Below are positions 1 to 11,108 of a DNA stretch of 64,000 nt, in pieces (positions within the stretch are counted from its first letter, which is position 1; each line of letters opens with the position of its first letter). Position numbers and translations under genes: made by a program. The notes under the pieces were generated by a model. That model was not told the DNA's origin. It ran no database searches and saw nothing but the letters and a program-made list of their open reading frames with translations. Source of the DNA: Volvox africanus. Its lineage: Eukaryota; Chlorophyta; Chlorophyceae; Chlamydomonadales; Volvocaceae. The DNA lies in contig BSDZ01000022.1 of NCBI GenBank assembly GCA_030268105.1, forward strand, positions 620,001 to 684,000. Direction: 5' to 3'.

Positions 1-1615
1 CAAACTCGTGGTTGGGCCAACTGTACGGCACCATTGCCCGAGCAGCGCGCTGCATTGGCGGCACAGCTACAAATATAACTGCCGCTACCTTCAGTACGAG
101 CAAGTCCTAAGACCGTATGGAAATCTGATAAGGTAGCTAGATTGGAAACCAGGCAGCTAAAGGTCCTTGCTGGGGGCTGCGGGCGGGAGCACCTGGCTTA
201 ATACGCAGCAAATGGCGCTTCGGGGATGTGGAGAATAACGGACAATCGACGGAGGACGAAATGAATTACAATCTATAATGGCTACTGGTTAATACCTCCC
301 GGGTAGTGTTTGGATAAGGATGGGAATGATTGTTGTGTATAATGTATAATGTTGCAGAAACGGATTAGCACGCATTGATGGTCAGGGGCTGCCCAGGAGC
401 GTCGCGGGAGGAGGCGTGCAGGATGCGACATGAATGAAACTATTTTGTGACTTCCTGCATTGCAAACGCACAAAGTAGTGACGCCTGTTGGGTGTGGTAA
501 GGTAATGTACGTAGGGTTTACGAGGCTGGGTACACGTGTATCCTGAGTAAGGATAACGTCGCAATACGTGGAATGCGCCAATGTGCTCGCGGGATGGTAT
601 TGAGGCAGGCTGGTTAGTGATCTGATCGTAAAGTATGGCATACGAATGGCATCATCTTGGTGGCGGATCTGTTGCCTATTTGCTCCCTATGATTTAGAGG
701 GTGCAAATAAGCAACAGATCATGCAGGCTTAAGTTTGAAAGTTGGTACATATTTAAAACGGACCGTTGGTACATATTGAGTTGTTCAGGATTTTCCATGA
801 GGACCAGGTCGTTTCCTAGTTCTAGAGCCGAGTGAGATATGTACACCTTTAACTAACGTTTCCCGAAAGATTGACTGAGTGGTTAGTGCCTTGCCCTCAA
901 CCAAACTTTTCGTAGGACGAACGTTGTCACGCTCCGATGACCACGTATCCCTGCTCCAATTAGGAGACAAGGAGTCTCCAAAGCGTTGGAGATGAACGGT
1001 TGGCCAAAGCAGCAACTTAATAACGGTATTATCAGCTTGCACCGAGCTGCAACAAATCTGTGATGATCCGAGCGTATATTGATGAGCAAATTACTGGTCT
1101 CATGAAATTGGTTCTGGTAGTGGGCTCGGCGCATAATATTTGCAAGCTGGTTGCCACTTGGGACCCTAATAAAATATAATACAGACATTTAGATTTTAGC
1201 AATGCCTAGGATAGAAACAGTGTTCCTTCTTCCATTAACTTCCATATTGGAATCTGTCCGTCAGCTGCAGTACAAAATAGGTTGTACACTTTTCCGGATT
1301 CGCCAAGGCCTGTGCGTTGATGCCTCGACAGAAATTAGCTGACTCTGAAGCGCTGTTATAGGAAATGTTCTCACATTGGGGTTTGCTCAGGTTGTGTCTG
1401 CGTTTATGCACTGAAGCGATTTGAAAACCCGGATCTAATGGCTGATTTGGCTGCTGACGGGTTATTAATGATGACTTAAGGTCTCATCTAATATTCAGTG
1501 CTGTGCGTATCATTTTGCCATGTATACGGTGTACAACTCGTCTCATCTTCTGTCCATGACCAGTATGACAGCCAAACAATGTTCAGTGATGAATCTTCCT
1601 TCTTTCAATGTCTTA
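1..1615. other. No gene recognised at left edge
   Basis: No open frame here resembles a known family and codon content looks non-coding on both strands. It holds a hairpin-forming inverted repeat at 666-720 and two copies of the 13-mer GTTGGTACATATT about 22 bp apart near 742-776. The right part is probably 5' flank of the decayed GT47 copy that begins at 1616. Confidence 0.5.
666..720. repeat. Imperfect 22-bp inverted repeat (hairpin)
   Basis: Arms 666-687 and 699-720 are reverse complements with two mismatches, around an 11-nt loop. The arms start and end with GATCTGTTGC / GCAACAGATC. No matching element was seen elsewhere in the window. It could be a tiny TIR element remnant or a small-RNA-type hairpin. 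Confidence 0.6.
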
Positions 1616-2759
1616 ATGAGGCTCGTCCTGCTATGGTGGCCACAGAAGGTTATCCTCCTGATGGCGTTTCTTATGAGCGCCCAGGGACTCAAGCACGGTG
1701 GGGCCAGACTCTCATGCCGTGTTCGCTTTCATCCTTCTGACAGGCTTAACACTGCAACGGCACAAATAATGCATTCGTGTAGATGTCTTTGAAGAGCTTT
1801 GGGGCCTGGGGAAGAGCGAAATCAGATGGCGCTCTCGTCGATGGCTGACTCGAGACCTGACCGTGGACGAGATTTTTGGGTACTGGCAAAAAATGGTAAA
1901 CGGGATTGCATTCGGAGGAGATGCATGGGAAAAGAACAAAGCGAGATCCTAATTGCTATACTCGCAAGCTGCATCGTTCCATCGTAGGAAATGGTCGCGT
2001 CCCTACCTTGGTGTCGCCCGTATATGTCTGCCACAAATGCTACTCCTGATTCTAAATATGCAGCTCTATCTTCTGATGGGATGAGTTTTCATTTGCGCCA
2101 TTGCTGGGGACAATTCGCAATAGAAATGGGCTGATTCCTCATGCCCTGACCTTGCTGCATGCCTGCAACCATGACTCCAACCAACGAATGAAAGTGCTTA
2201 GGGTTTCTGCTACAAATTAAAGGCGTCATCATCCTTGCACCTGTTCCCCTATATATCCGGGATTGAATTTTGCAAGCTTACACACTTGCACTCACTGTTT
2301 CACCGGCCGAAATAGTCCAGGCCGCAGCCCAGAGCATAGCACAGCCGAAATAGCATCGCCCCCTATCTCCCCACCCAACAAACTGCCTGCCTGCCTACCC
2401 AGAAGTGGAAGGTGGCAATCTCACACCGCTCTTCAGTTATTCAGATATGAGAATCAAAGCATGGTCAACCATGACCCAACCATAACCCTAGTTGATAATT
2501 TGTGGGACATATGATGTCCTTCGGACATTCACCCGCTGCGCTGCCCTGCTCGGCATCTGACGAGGAACATAGCACGGTGTGGTTAATCACATGTTGACCT
2601 GTCGTATGCCATGCAACACGGTCGCTGGCCATCAAAAACATTCCGGCAGTACCAGGATGAGTACTGGCAGCGGGTGGCTGGTGCAGAGCGCTCCTGGGGT
2701 CCGCCCCAAACTGATGAGGAGTTCTTCGACATCTACTACTTCCTCTGGAACAGAACGAA

Positions 2760-2859
2760 TGTAGTAGTTGAGAGCCGCAAAGGCCTCTGGAGATGCTGAC
2801 AGGGTGCTTCTGCACCTTGATATTGTGATGGTGTGTGCCGTACATGTACGACTACTACA
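2760..2859 (+). mobile_element. 100-bp TIR element (MITE-like), copy 1
   Basis: The element runs from TGTAGTAGTTG to CGACTACTACA, imperfect 11-bp terminal inverted repeats with one mismatch. The body contains GAGAGCCGCAAAGGCCT and GTGCTTCTGCACCTTGATAT. The paralogous GT47 exon at 55.1 kb lacks it and reads straight through (ACGAAGGTGC), so the insertion is placed inside a former exon. The target duplication is only about 3 bp and ambiguous. It has no coding capacity. Confidence 0.75.
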
Positions 2860-4223
2860 ATGAAGGTGCATGAGCGTGTGTGTGTATGCCGAAATCGGTA
2901 ACATGCATGTTACCGATTTGCGATGTATGGCCACAAATGCCGGTGACGTATGGTCCGAGCAGCATAACACCCCATCCTCTTGCATGTCATTCCCTGGTGT
3001 ACCAGCACCCCCTACCTGCTCACCCATCTCCCCGTCCAGGTTCCCAATGCCCCCGGCTGGACCCCGGAACGCGACAAATGTGGCACTGTATGTCACTTGT
3101 ACGGCACTTGCAACCAAGAGCTGGTGATGTAAGTCAAAATGAGTAATGTGCGGGAGGCCGCAGATGGCCATACCAAGGGCTATACACAGTCACGCGGCAC
3201 CACACCGAGAAACGCGTGCTATGACATCCCTCGACTTGACAAACCCATGAAAAATCAACACAGTCCTGTGCGCTGTTTATCGCCCATGCACTCACTCTCT
3301 AGCCAGCTCCTTAAGTGTTTGTGTTCTCTTCTCCCTCCGCTCCGCAATCCCTGGCCCTCACAGCTGCGGATGTCCACATGGTCGTAAAGGGCCCGACTGT
3401 GCCACTCCTGTCCGCACGTCTTGTCGGGAGTATTGCTTATATGAGGATGAGTGTTACCGGATAATCCGGAAATGGTGCATCAATGAGTGCAACGACCGGG
3501 GCACCTGTGTAGGCGGCGTGTGCCATTGCTACCCAGGCTACTTTGGCTCTGATTGCTCCTTGTCAGTCGACTATGACGGAGGCCAGGGCGGCCGGGGCCC
3601 TGGGGCAACGGTTCTGTTGGCTGGACTCGGCTACACGTGAGTATATCAGGTTGGTGTAAGAGAGCTGTGCGGGGGCGGGGGTGCAGGTATGTATACGCTT
3701 ACATGTGGTTGCTGTCCGAGGATCTGTGTGGTTGCGGTGTTGTTTGTGGAACGTCATGAATGCTGTTTGCACGAGAACACGCGGTGCAAACCAGATCAAG
3801 TAGGAGGAAGATCGACCGTCACCATCAAAGCTCACGGGGGGATGTCCGGCCACGTGAGACGATAAGCAGTCCGATGGCAACTGGGCCGATGTGACCATCC
3901 TCACCATGCCATAGAGAGTGTGTCTGCACACGAAGCCTTGCACCCTGTTCCATGCACTAGCATTCCCCTCCAACCCTCCCTCGGGCCCGTAAGCCTTCTT
4001 CATCCCCCCCCCGGCCGCCTGTCCTCATGCATTTACAACAGAGACAACCCCCGTGGTCCACAAATCTACATGTACGAGTTCCCGCCCGAGGTGCACCTGT
4101 GGTGGGTGGTGGGGCTTAGAGCGGGGAGAATACTATTAGAGTTTATTTGAGTGTATGTAGCCGCAATGCTATTGCGTCTGTTTGGTTGACTGGACCTGCC
4201 CAAGGTGTCCCTGGACCACACAA

Positions 4224-4297
4224 TAGTAGTTGAGAGCCTCAAAGGCCTCTCAAGATGCTGACAGGGTGCTTATGCACCTTGATATTGTGCTGGTGTG
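4224..4297 (+). mobile_element. Same short repeat family, truncated copy
   Basis: It starts TAGTAGTTGAGAGCCTC and follows the body of the 100-bp element through CACCTTGATATTGTG, then loses similarity before the distal inverted repeat. It lies in what was an intron of the decayed GT47 copy. Confidence 0.6.
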
Positions 4298-6015
4298 TGG
4301 GCCGTGGGTCCTTGCACTCACGGGTTTTTTAAGCATCCAATCTTCATGAGTTTTAGCATTCAAATTCTCTCCTACTCTTGTAGGGGGACCAGGATTTTGT
4401 CAGACTGATTGATTCAGACAGATGACGTCTGTTGGGATCGTATCAGGGACTTAAAGAGCTCGCTTTGATGGTTCCATCTCGATACTAGTGGTACTTGATA
4501 GCAACCAACGCCTCTCAAGCTATTATTAGGAAGTGTTTTTGCCTTAACATTTGCTAGTTTGTGAGCCATAATGTGCGACTACACACAGAGCTGGTTATGT
4601 TTATCTGTCCAAACATGCATGTGCGTACACAGACCCTATTGTGCTTCGGCTAGGCTCCTGCATCGCTCACCCTATGCTGTCCCTGTGTGTTTACAGCACA
4701 TATGCATACGCCCGCATCCACACGGACCCATACAGCACCCCTGCCATGACCCTTGCGTTCTTTTGTTACCGGAAATTTGGAGCTTTTCGGATAATCCCTC
4801 ATCCAAAATATCATCGTCCGTTACTGTGCCTTGTCCCCACGGTGCCCTGCATCTTAGGAGCCATTTATAGCTGGACCGGCCGCTCAACGTCGTCCTATGG
4901 GAGCGCTTCATGTCTCTTGGCGGGGAAGTAGACCCCGCCAAGGCCGATTACTTCTTCATACCTGGCTATGCTCGCCGCTGCGACAAGTGGGATCAAAAAA
5001 ATCGACTTCATATTAATGAGTCCGGGAGGGGAGATGGGGAATAGGTGGTTTGGGTGACTAGGACGATTCATACGTTCAGAATAGCTAGCTTGCTGAGGCC
5101 ACCCCAGTAGCATGCCAAGATGTAAGGAACGCATGCATGTAAAAGATCCTTGGAGCGTTACAGTGTTGTATTGCATCTGCCCAGATAATGTGCTTTTGTC
5201 CTGGCGGTACGTGGGTGGAACTGCAACGTAGGTCAAGGCGAAGTTAGGTTTCTGTTCACAAATCAGATGCTGGCTTTGAAGCCATTTACGGCCGTCGATT
5301 GTTGAAAACAAAACGGCCACTTCAGGGTGGTTGCTCGTGTCCGGCCCCCTAGCTACCGCTTGCCAAGTCATTTTCTGTCACCGCCTCGTCCCCATTTTGC
5401 CCGTAGGAACACTACGGGCAATACTGGAACTGGAATTACGGTCGCGACCACATCATGACTCACATAGGTGGGTCTTTGGCGGAATGAGCCGGGGACGAAC
5501 TTGCTTTTGCTGTTAGACGTGATAGATGTTAATGTATATGCCACTTAAATTCTTATTTGCGTTTGTTGTATATACCTTCCATACATTTATATCAACCGCG
5601 ATATGTTGAGGGTTTCGTATTGTGTGCATGTAGATGTTGTTGTATTACGGTTCGATTAGCTCCTGCTACGAGACTTTTGCAATTGCCATTTCTGTTACAG
5701 ATTGGCTGTGCTCTAACGGCCTGACCCAAGAAAGGTCGTTCCGAACCAAAGGAAAGAAAAAATGAAGCAGAGCGCCAGGCGGGTGACGCGACCTCCAGGG
5801 TGGGAGGGCAGGGCGCAAGCTGAACAACAAAAACAAGATAAGTTATAAAGCCTGCAAGCGCTACTCATAGCGAACCTGAGGACACGGATCACCCTCCTCG
5901 AGTCGTACCACTCATCGGACGTAAGGTCCTGCACCGTAGCTAACCTGGCTTAAGCTACGCATAGCCTGCATTAGCTCCTGCTATGAGACTTTTGCCAAAG
6001 GAAGAGAAACCCCTC

Positions 6016-7150
6016 TCAGCTGTGGAAATACTGCCCCGCCACTGGTGCGACGCGCCAGGCCGCGAGAGGGCTAAAAAACGCGAACGCACATGGGCAGCCA
6101 CGAGCCCCAAAGTCGCAGTAGTGCTCCCGCAACGCTGAGGACCCTGCAGCCCAGCCACCAAAGGCTTCAATGGTATCCAGGGGCACCCCCGCCGCACGAG
6201 TGGCAGAAGCACCGGCAGAAGCACCGCCGAGACTCAGGCTGTACAGGGTATGCACGGACCGTAGCTGCTCCAAACTGCACTGTGACAAAACATGACCAAA
6301 CCAATGCTCTGCCCCTTGCGTTGTCTGGTGCACCGGCCAGAGATGCGATGCATACCACGCAAACCATTGCGAAAGGGCCACCCGTAGGTGCGGCAGATTG
6401 CCCGATGGAAACTGCAACACCGGGGCCAACTTGGGCGCGACTAAGCGGCCTTTCCAGTGCAGGGGGTTGTACTGGAAGGTCGATTCGCTGTCTACAACGG
6501 ACACATGCGCCCAAACGACGGAAAGCAGGGAGTCCAGCCTGAGAAAAAGACAGAAACGAAGTATGACAAACAGGAGAGGGATAAACAGGTCGGACGAGAC
6601 TGGCACTGACGGGAGCCGCTCGTATAAGAACCATGCGTCTATGGCACTGAAGGCGAGGACCAGGGTGGAGGACGGGGTCAGCGAGACCTGTAGCCGTTCC
6701 CAACCCCTGCGAAACACTGACAAAAGTACGTTGTCCCCGTCACATGGCTTGGGAAAGCCTAACAAATCATGCACCATGTTAACTGTGCTAAAATAAGGTT
6801 GCACAGTGTGCGCCTGGACAGTCCCTGGGGCGGCCAGGAATTGCACCCATAACAACTCAGTGTAACGAGAGGCAGGCAAGAACTCTACACCCTCCCTAAT
6901 ACGAAAACGCACGAACGCTATAAAATGAGAGGCATAAGACTGCCAAGTCTTGGTACCGACATGCGCTGACTGTGGCGATCTGCTCCAGGCGTGAGGAGTG
7001 ATCCTGACCAGTAGCCGCCACTTGCAGATGCTCGACCAGTAACCCGGTGACCAACGGGGGGGCAGTCACCAAACGCATGTCCAATGCACAGCGGGGCATG
7101 GGGGTAGCTGCTCCCTGCGCACCGCACATGAACGCCCAATCTACCACTGC
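6016..7150 (-). pseudogene. DIRS copy A tyrosine recombinase
   Basis: Minus-strand recombinase of the DIRS type. Recognisable parts are VNMVHDLLGFPKPCDGDNV, LYERLPSVPVSSDLFIPLL, PLHWKGRLVAPKLAPVLQF and the C-terminal WAAGSSALREHYCDFG, whose EHY is the likely tyrosine nucleophile. The conserved box read as YSLRRGGAS in copy C is YSLSLGGAS here, so an arginine expected to be catalytic is lost. The N-terminal part is in another frame before ~6.9 kb. Confidence 0.75.
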
Positions 7151-7264
7151 ACTCATACTGCCACCACCTGCCACTGGGGGGGGGGCAGGTAGCAGCTTGA
7201 CCTGCCCTCACCCAGAGTGAACAGCTCCGTATTGAAAGGCAGGATGACCAGATCCACCAGTAGC

Positions 7265-9120
7265 TCCATCAGCAGCTGCCACCATGGTTGTGCTGCCCAA
7301 TAGGGCACCACCAACGTGACGCACGCCTGCTCCTCCCGGACCTTCTGCACCATAGCCAACAAGAAGTCCGTGTCCAGGGGCGGGCAGCCATAAGCTCACC
7401 CCAGGTCTGCAGCAAGTCGTTGACCCCAGCCAAGCCATGGCAGTGAAAGAGCGTAAAGAAGCGCGGCACATGCGTGTTGAGGTGCGTGGTGAACAGATTC
7501 ACATCAAATGGACCAAACTGGCACTCTAATGAACGAAAATAACGAGGGTGGAGTCGGTAGTCACCCCAATCAACCCAACGGGAGGCCACATCCGCCTCAT
7601 TAGCAGCACTGGCAACACGCTCCACTTGCAAAATGATGCTTTGCTTCTGAAGGAAATCCCACAAGCACTGGAGCTCAGCGTGCATAGCGGGCGACCATAA
7701 AGAAAGGTGGCCTATAACAGCCTGCGTACACATGTTATCCTCCCATATCAAGACGACTCGCTGCTGCACATAAGGCAAAAAGGACTCCAATGCGTAACAC
7801 ACCGTGTGCAGCTCCTTCCAATTGATGTGCGAGGGTACCTCAGCACACGACCAGTAACCATGTGCCATGCGACCATGCAACACGGTGCCCCAAGAGTGAC
7901 GGGATGCATCCACATACAGCTCAACAGCCGCAGGGCCCAAGTGAATGGCTGCAGAACAGTGCCGGGTAGGCACCGCCGTCCACCAATCCAGATCCTGCAT
8001 AGAACCCCGAGACAGGCGCACCCTGCCAGACCAGCCCACCGGCTGCTTGAGGTCATCATAGAAGTTGCGCAGGAAAAGGGGGGCAGGGGTGAGGGCTAGC
8101 TTCACACTCTGAGTGAAACCACACAACTTAGCCAGCTCTCGCTTCTGAACCAGGCGGTGATTCTTCCTGGCTGTAATGTGCAGTCCAATCACCACCCAGC
8201 ACAACTTGGCTAACTTCTCCTTGGGCACCTCAAACAAACCATCCAATGTATTAACAGTGATACCTAAATGGTAAACGGACTGAGATGGCGTCCACTGGCA
8301 CTTCGTGGGATGGCAAGATAGGCCCAAGAATTCAATGCTCTCCTTGATCCACTGGGCTCCAACATGGGCTTGCTGTTTGGAAGCGAAAACAAACATAAAA
8401 TCATCAAGGTACGGTAAGACACGCACACCCAACCGGGCGGGCTGACCACACCACGCCGGGGCATATAACTGGTGTGCAGGAAGGGAGGGCTTTAGGTGAG
8501 GATGCCCACCACCAACCGTGGCCAGGGGATCACGCCAGAAACGCACGACGTTGCGCATGATCTTGGAAAACCAATAAGGGCTGTTGAGCCAGCCCATTGG
8601 TAGTGCGTTCACCTGGTATAACACATCGCAGAAATGGAAAACAAAGAAACGATGGTCGGCCTCACGAATGGGAATGTGGTAGAAGGCATCTGCCAGGTCC
8701 ACCTTGACCATCCATGATACCCATCCACCGGAGCATACAGAGGGACCTGTAACGACACTTGTAGGCCTTCTGTGCAATATTCATGCGCTTCAGGTTGACA
8801 ACCAACCGTCACGACCCACTACCCGGTTTGGGCACACAGAACGCGCTCACCACATGCTCGACTGCCTGAGGGGCCTCCACCCGAGAAGTACCGCCAAACG
8901 TGATCAACCGGGGCTCCTGTTGTAACCACCATGGGCCCTGCTCAATGGTGACAGGGAAACTGGGTAGGTTGAACACAGGGGGCGGACGACCCCCCAAGAA
9001 CTCCACCGGGACACCATGCTTCAACACGTGCAACGTGTGTGTATCAGCACCAATAGCTTTCCATGCAGCCAGCCTAGCAGTGACCCGCGCATGCAGGGGT
9101 GTAGCGGAATGTGAGGTCAT
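7265..9120 (-). pseudogene. DIRS copy A reverse transcriptase-RNase H
   Basis: The minus-strand frame carries RT motifs KVDLADAFYHIPI, LPMGWLNSPYWFSKIM and the catalytic YLDDFMF, then an RNase H part with YVDASRHSWG, INWKELHTVCYALES and EDNMCTQAVIG. After these comes a C-terminal segment beginning FGPFDVNLF that continues as ACVTLVVPYWAAQPWW. Compared with copy C, an 8-nt deletion near 8713 shifts the frame between the N-terminal part (ORF ending near 8809) and the RT core, and a further frame shift lies near 7.38 kb. The same 8-nt deletion is present in copy B. Confidence 0.8.
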
Positions 9121-9123
9121 GAT

Positions 9124-10067
9124 CTAATGGCCCTGCCCCGGCTTCGTCTGGGCCGAGGCACCAGCAGCTGTGATGGCGCACGCAGGCTGAAAAGCACGAC
9201 CACTGACGCCACCACTACGACCCTGGTAGCCACGGCCACCGTGCCCACGGAACTGCCCACTGTTGCTACTCTGACGAACCTCCTGCTCAGCCAAAGACTT
9301 AAGGGTCACCTTTGCTCTAGCCTTCACATACTCTGCATTGAACTCCCTAGTAACGTCGTCCAGCAACGGACGTTCCGACTGGGCGAAGTAGTGCTGATGG
9401 AGTGCAATGAGACCATCACAGCCCTTATGGCTAAATTCCACCAGGCAATTGATTCGGGCTGAAATGATGTTCAACATCCAGGCAACATCATAGAGCAGGG
9501 TGTCACAAGTGCAGGATAATGCAACCAACCAATCCTACCGAAGGTTGCAGTGGCCTATGAAACGCCGAATCATGGATAACAGGATCATACTAACTCGACC
9601 ACACTAAGCAGAGTGAGCAGAATGCTCATCTCGTACATGAGTGATCTGGTGCGATCTGGATGACCTCTCTGAGCCTGCTCCAATTGCTGCCACTCAGGGA
9701 TCCCACGGTAGTTGTGTAACACCAAGTTGTCAGCAGACATGGTTCCCAGTAAGTTGTGTAGGAGGAAGTCGGGGAATGGGAACCGGGGGCCGTTAGGCGA
9801 CCGTTGCACTTGCAGGAAAGGGTAATCTTCTAGCAACACGTGCAGGTCAAAATCGGGGCCCAATGTTGCACCTTGACTGTCAAGTCACACATTGACACTG
9901 GCCAGATCCTGTTGCATTTGTGATAGCATGGCGACGATGTCTTGTCAGGCAGGCGTGCCTTGGGTTGGCATGGGTCTGGGCATCGGGCCCAGATGTGCAG
10001 CTCCAAGAGGCGTATAAGCACCGCCCATCAATCCAGAATGCATAGAGAAATATTGTTCAGGAGTCAT
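9124..10067 (-). pseudogene. DIRS copy A gag-like region
   Basis: Reading on the minus strand, it starts MTPEQYFSMHSGLMGG, later GPDFDLHVLLEDYPF and FPFPDFLLHNLLGTMSADN, and ends in a Gly/Arg/Gln-rich tail (SGQFRGHGGRGYQGRSGG) typical of RNA-binding Gag C-termini. At least two stops interrupt the first third and the frame shifts near 9.55 kb. The assignment as Gag rests on position 5' of RT and the basic Gly-rich tail; no zinc knuckle is visible. Confidence 0.6.
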
Positions 10068-10165
10068 GGCGGTTACTCCAACGAGCATATATTAGCAGTG
10101 GTTATTAACAGAAAGTGCGGTGGTTATTAACAGAAGGCTGCCCTTATGCTCATTGGAGTAACTGC

Positions 10166-11105
10166 CATGACTCCTGAACAATATTTCTCTAAGCATTCTG
10201 GATTGATGGGCGGTGCTTATACGCCTCTTGGAGCTGCACATCTGGGCCCGGTGCCCAGACCCATGCCAACCCAAGGCACGCCTGCCTGACCAGACATCGT
10301 CGCTATGCTATCACAAATGCAACAGGATCTGGCCAGTGTCAATGCGTGACTTCACAGTCTAGGTGCGACATTGGGCCCTGATTTTGACCTGCGCGTGTTG
10401 CTAGAAGATTACCCTTCACCGCAAGCGCAATGGTTGCCTAACGGCGCCCGGTTCCCATTCCCCGACTTCCTCCTACACAATTTACCAGGAACCATGTCTG
10501 CTGACAACTTGGTGTTACACAACTACCATTGGATCCCTGAGTGGCAGCAATTGGAGCAGCCTCAGAGAGGTCATCCAGATTGCACCAGATCACTCATGTA
10601 CGAGATGAGCATTCTGCTCACTCTGCTTAGTGTGGTCGAGTTAGTACGTTCCTGTTATCCATGATTCGGCGTTTCATAGACCACTGCAACCTTCGGTAGG
10701 ATTGGTTGGTTGCATTATCCTGCACTTGTGACACCCTGCTCTATGATGTTGCCTGGATGTTGAACATCATTTCAGCCCGAATCAATTGCCTGGTGGAATT
10801 TAGCCATAAGGGCTGTGATGGTCTCGTTGCACTCCATCAGCACTTCTTCCCCCAGTCGGAACGTCCGTTACTGGACGACGTTACTAGGGAGTTCGATGCA
10901 GAGTATGTGAAGGCTAGAGCAAAGGTGACCCTTAAGTCTTTGGCTGAGCAGGAGGTTCGTCAGAGTAGCAACAGTGGGCAGTTCCGTGGGCACGGTGGCT
11001 GTGGCCGCCAGGGTCAGTGGTGTCAGTGGTCGTGCTTTACAGCATGTGCGCGCTGTCGCGGTTGCTGGTGCATCCACCCAGATGGTGTTGGGGCAGGGCC
11101 ATTAG
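10166..11105 (+). pseudogene. DIRS copy B gag-like region
   Basis: The same protein as in copy A: it starts MTPEQYFSKHSGLMGG near 10166, with stops near 10287 and 10347. A long open part then includes GPDFDLRVLLEDYPSP and, in another frame from 10706, MLNIISARINCLVEFSHKGC and a Gly-rich end. This copy retains the ~260 bp around TCDTLLYDVAWML that copy C has lost. Confidence 0.6.
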
Positions 11106-11108
11106 ATC

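Larger units (their letters stand above)
1616..5467 (+). pseudogene. Exostosin-like (GT47) glycosyltransferase, 5' half, decayed
   Basis: This is an inverted paralogue of the gene at 44.6-55.9 kb. Matching segments are 1616-1697 (signal peptide, starts MRLVLLWWPQ), 1783-1895 (DLTVDEIFGYWQKM), 2617-2759, 3040-3128 (PERDKCGTVCHLYGTC), 3364-3636 (EGF-like, CVGGVCHCYPGYFGSDC), 4042-4101 (YMYEFPPEVHLW), ~4869-5015 (DPAKADYFFIPGYARRCDKW) and 5407-5467 (HYGQYWN, GRDHIMTH). Several segments have exactly the same length as in the paralogue (113, 89, 273 and 61 bp). Lesions: the acceptor before 2617 reads AA where the other copy has AG; a 100-bp TIR element interrupts the third segment at 2760; the segment ending at 5015 carries a 1-bp insertion and its donor reads ATGAGT instead of GTGAGT. 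All sequence after 5467 is replaced by retrotransposons, so the catalytic C-terminal half is missing. The family adds sugars to glycoproteins or glycans in the secretory pathway, but this copy is very unlikely to make an enzyme. Confidence 0.8.
5658..10105 (-). mobile_element. DIRS/PAT-type retrotransposon, copy A (defective)
   Basis: A tyrosine-recombinase retrotransposon on the minus strand. It holds a degraded gag-like region (10067 to ~9124), RT-RNase H (9120 to ~7265), recombinase (~7150 to 6016) and the terminal split-repeat region down to 5658. It shares its shortened left end with copy B, which starts at the same point on the other strand, so the two are head to head. Stops in gag, an 8-nt deletion in RT and loss of a recombinase arginine show that it is not autonomous. 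Organisation and recombinase type match the DIRS order; the resemblance to Volvox kangaroo is from general knowledge of that element, not a search. Confidence 0.85.

Noticed and set aside
866..940. tRNA-like A-box (GACTGAGTGGTTAGTGCC) suggesting a tRNA gene or tRNA-derived SINE
   Set aside because: No matching B box, no acceptor stem and no plausible anticodon arm could be paired; probably chance.
2632..3171. 179-residue minus-strand open frame
   Set aside because: Antisense to the exons of the decayed GT47 copy; the sense strand has the EGF-like and exon homology.
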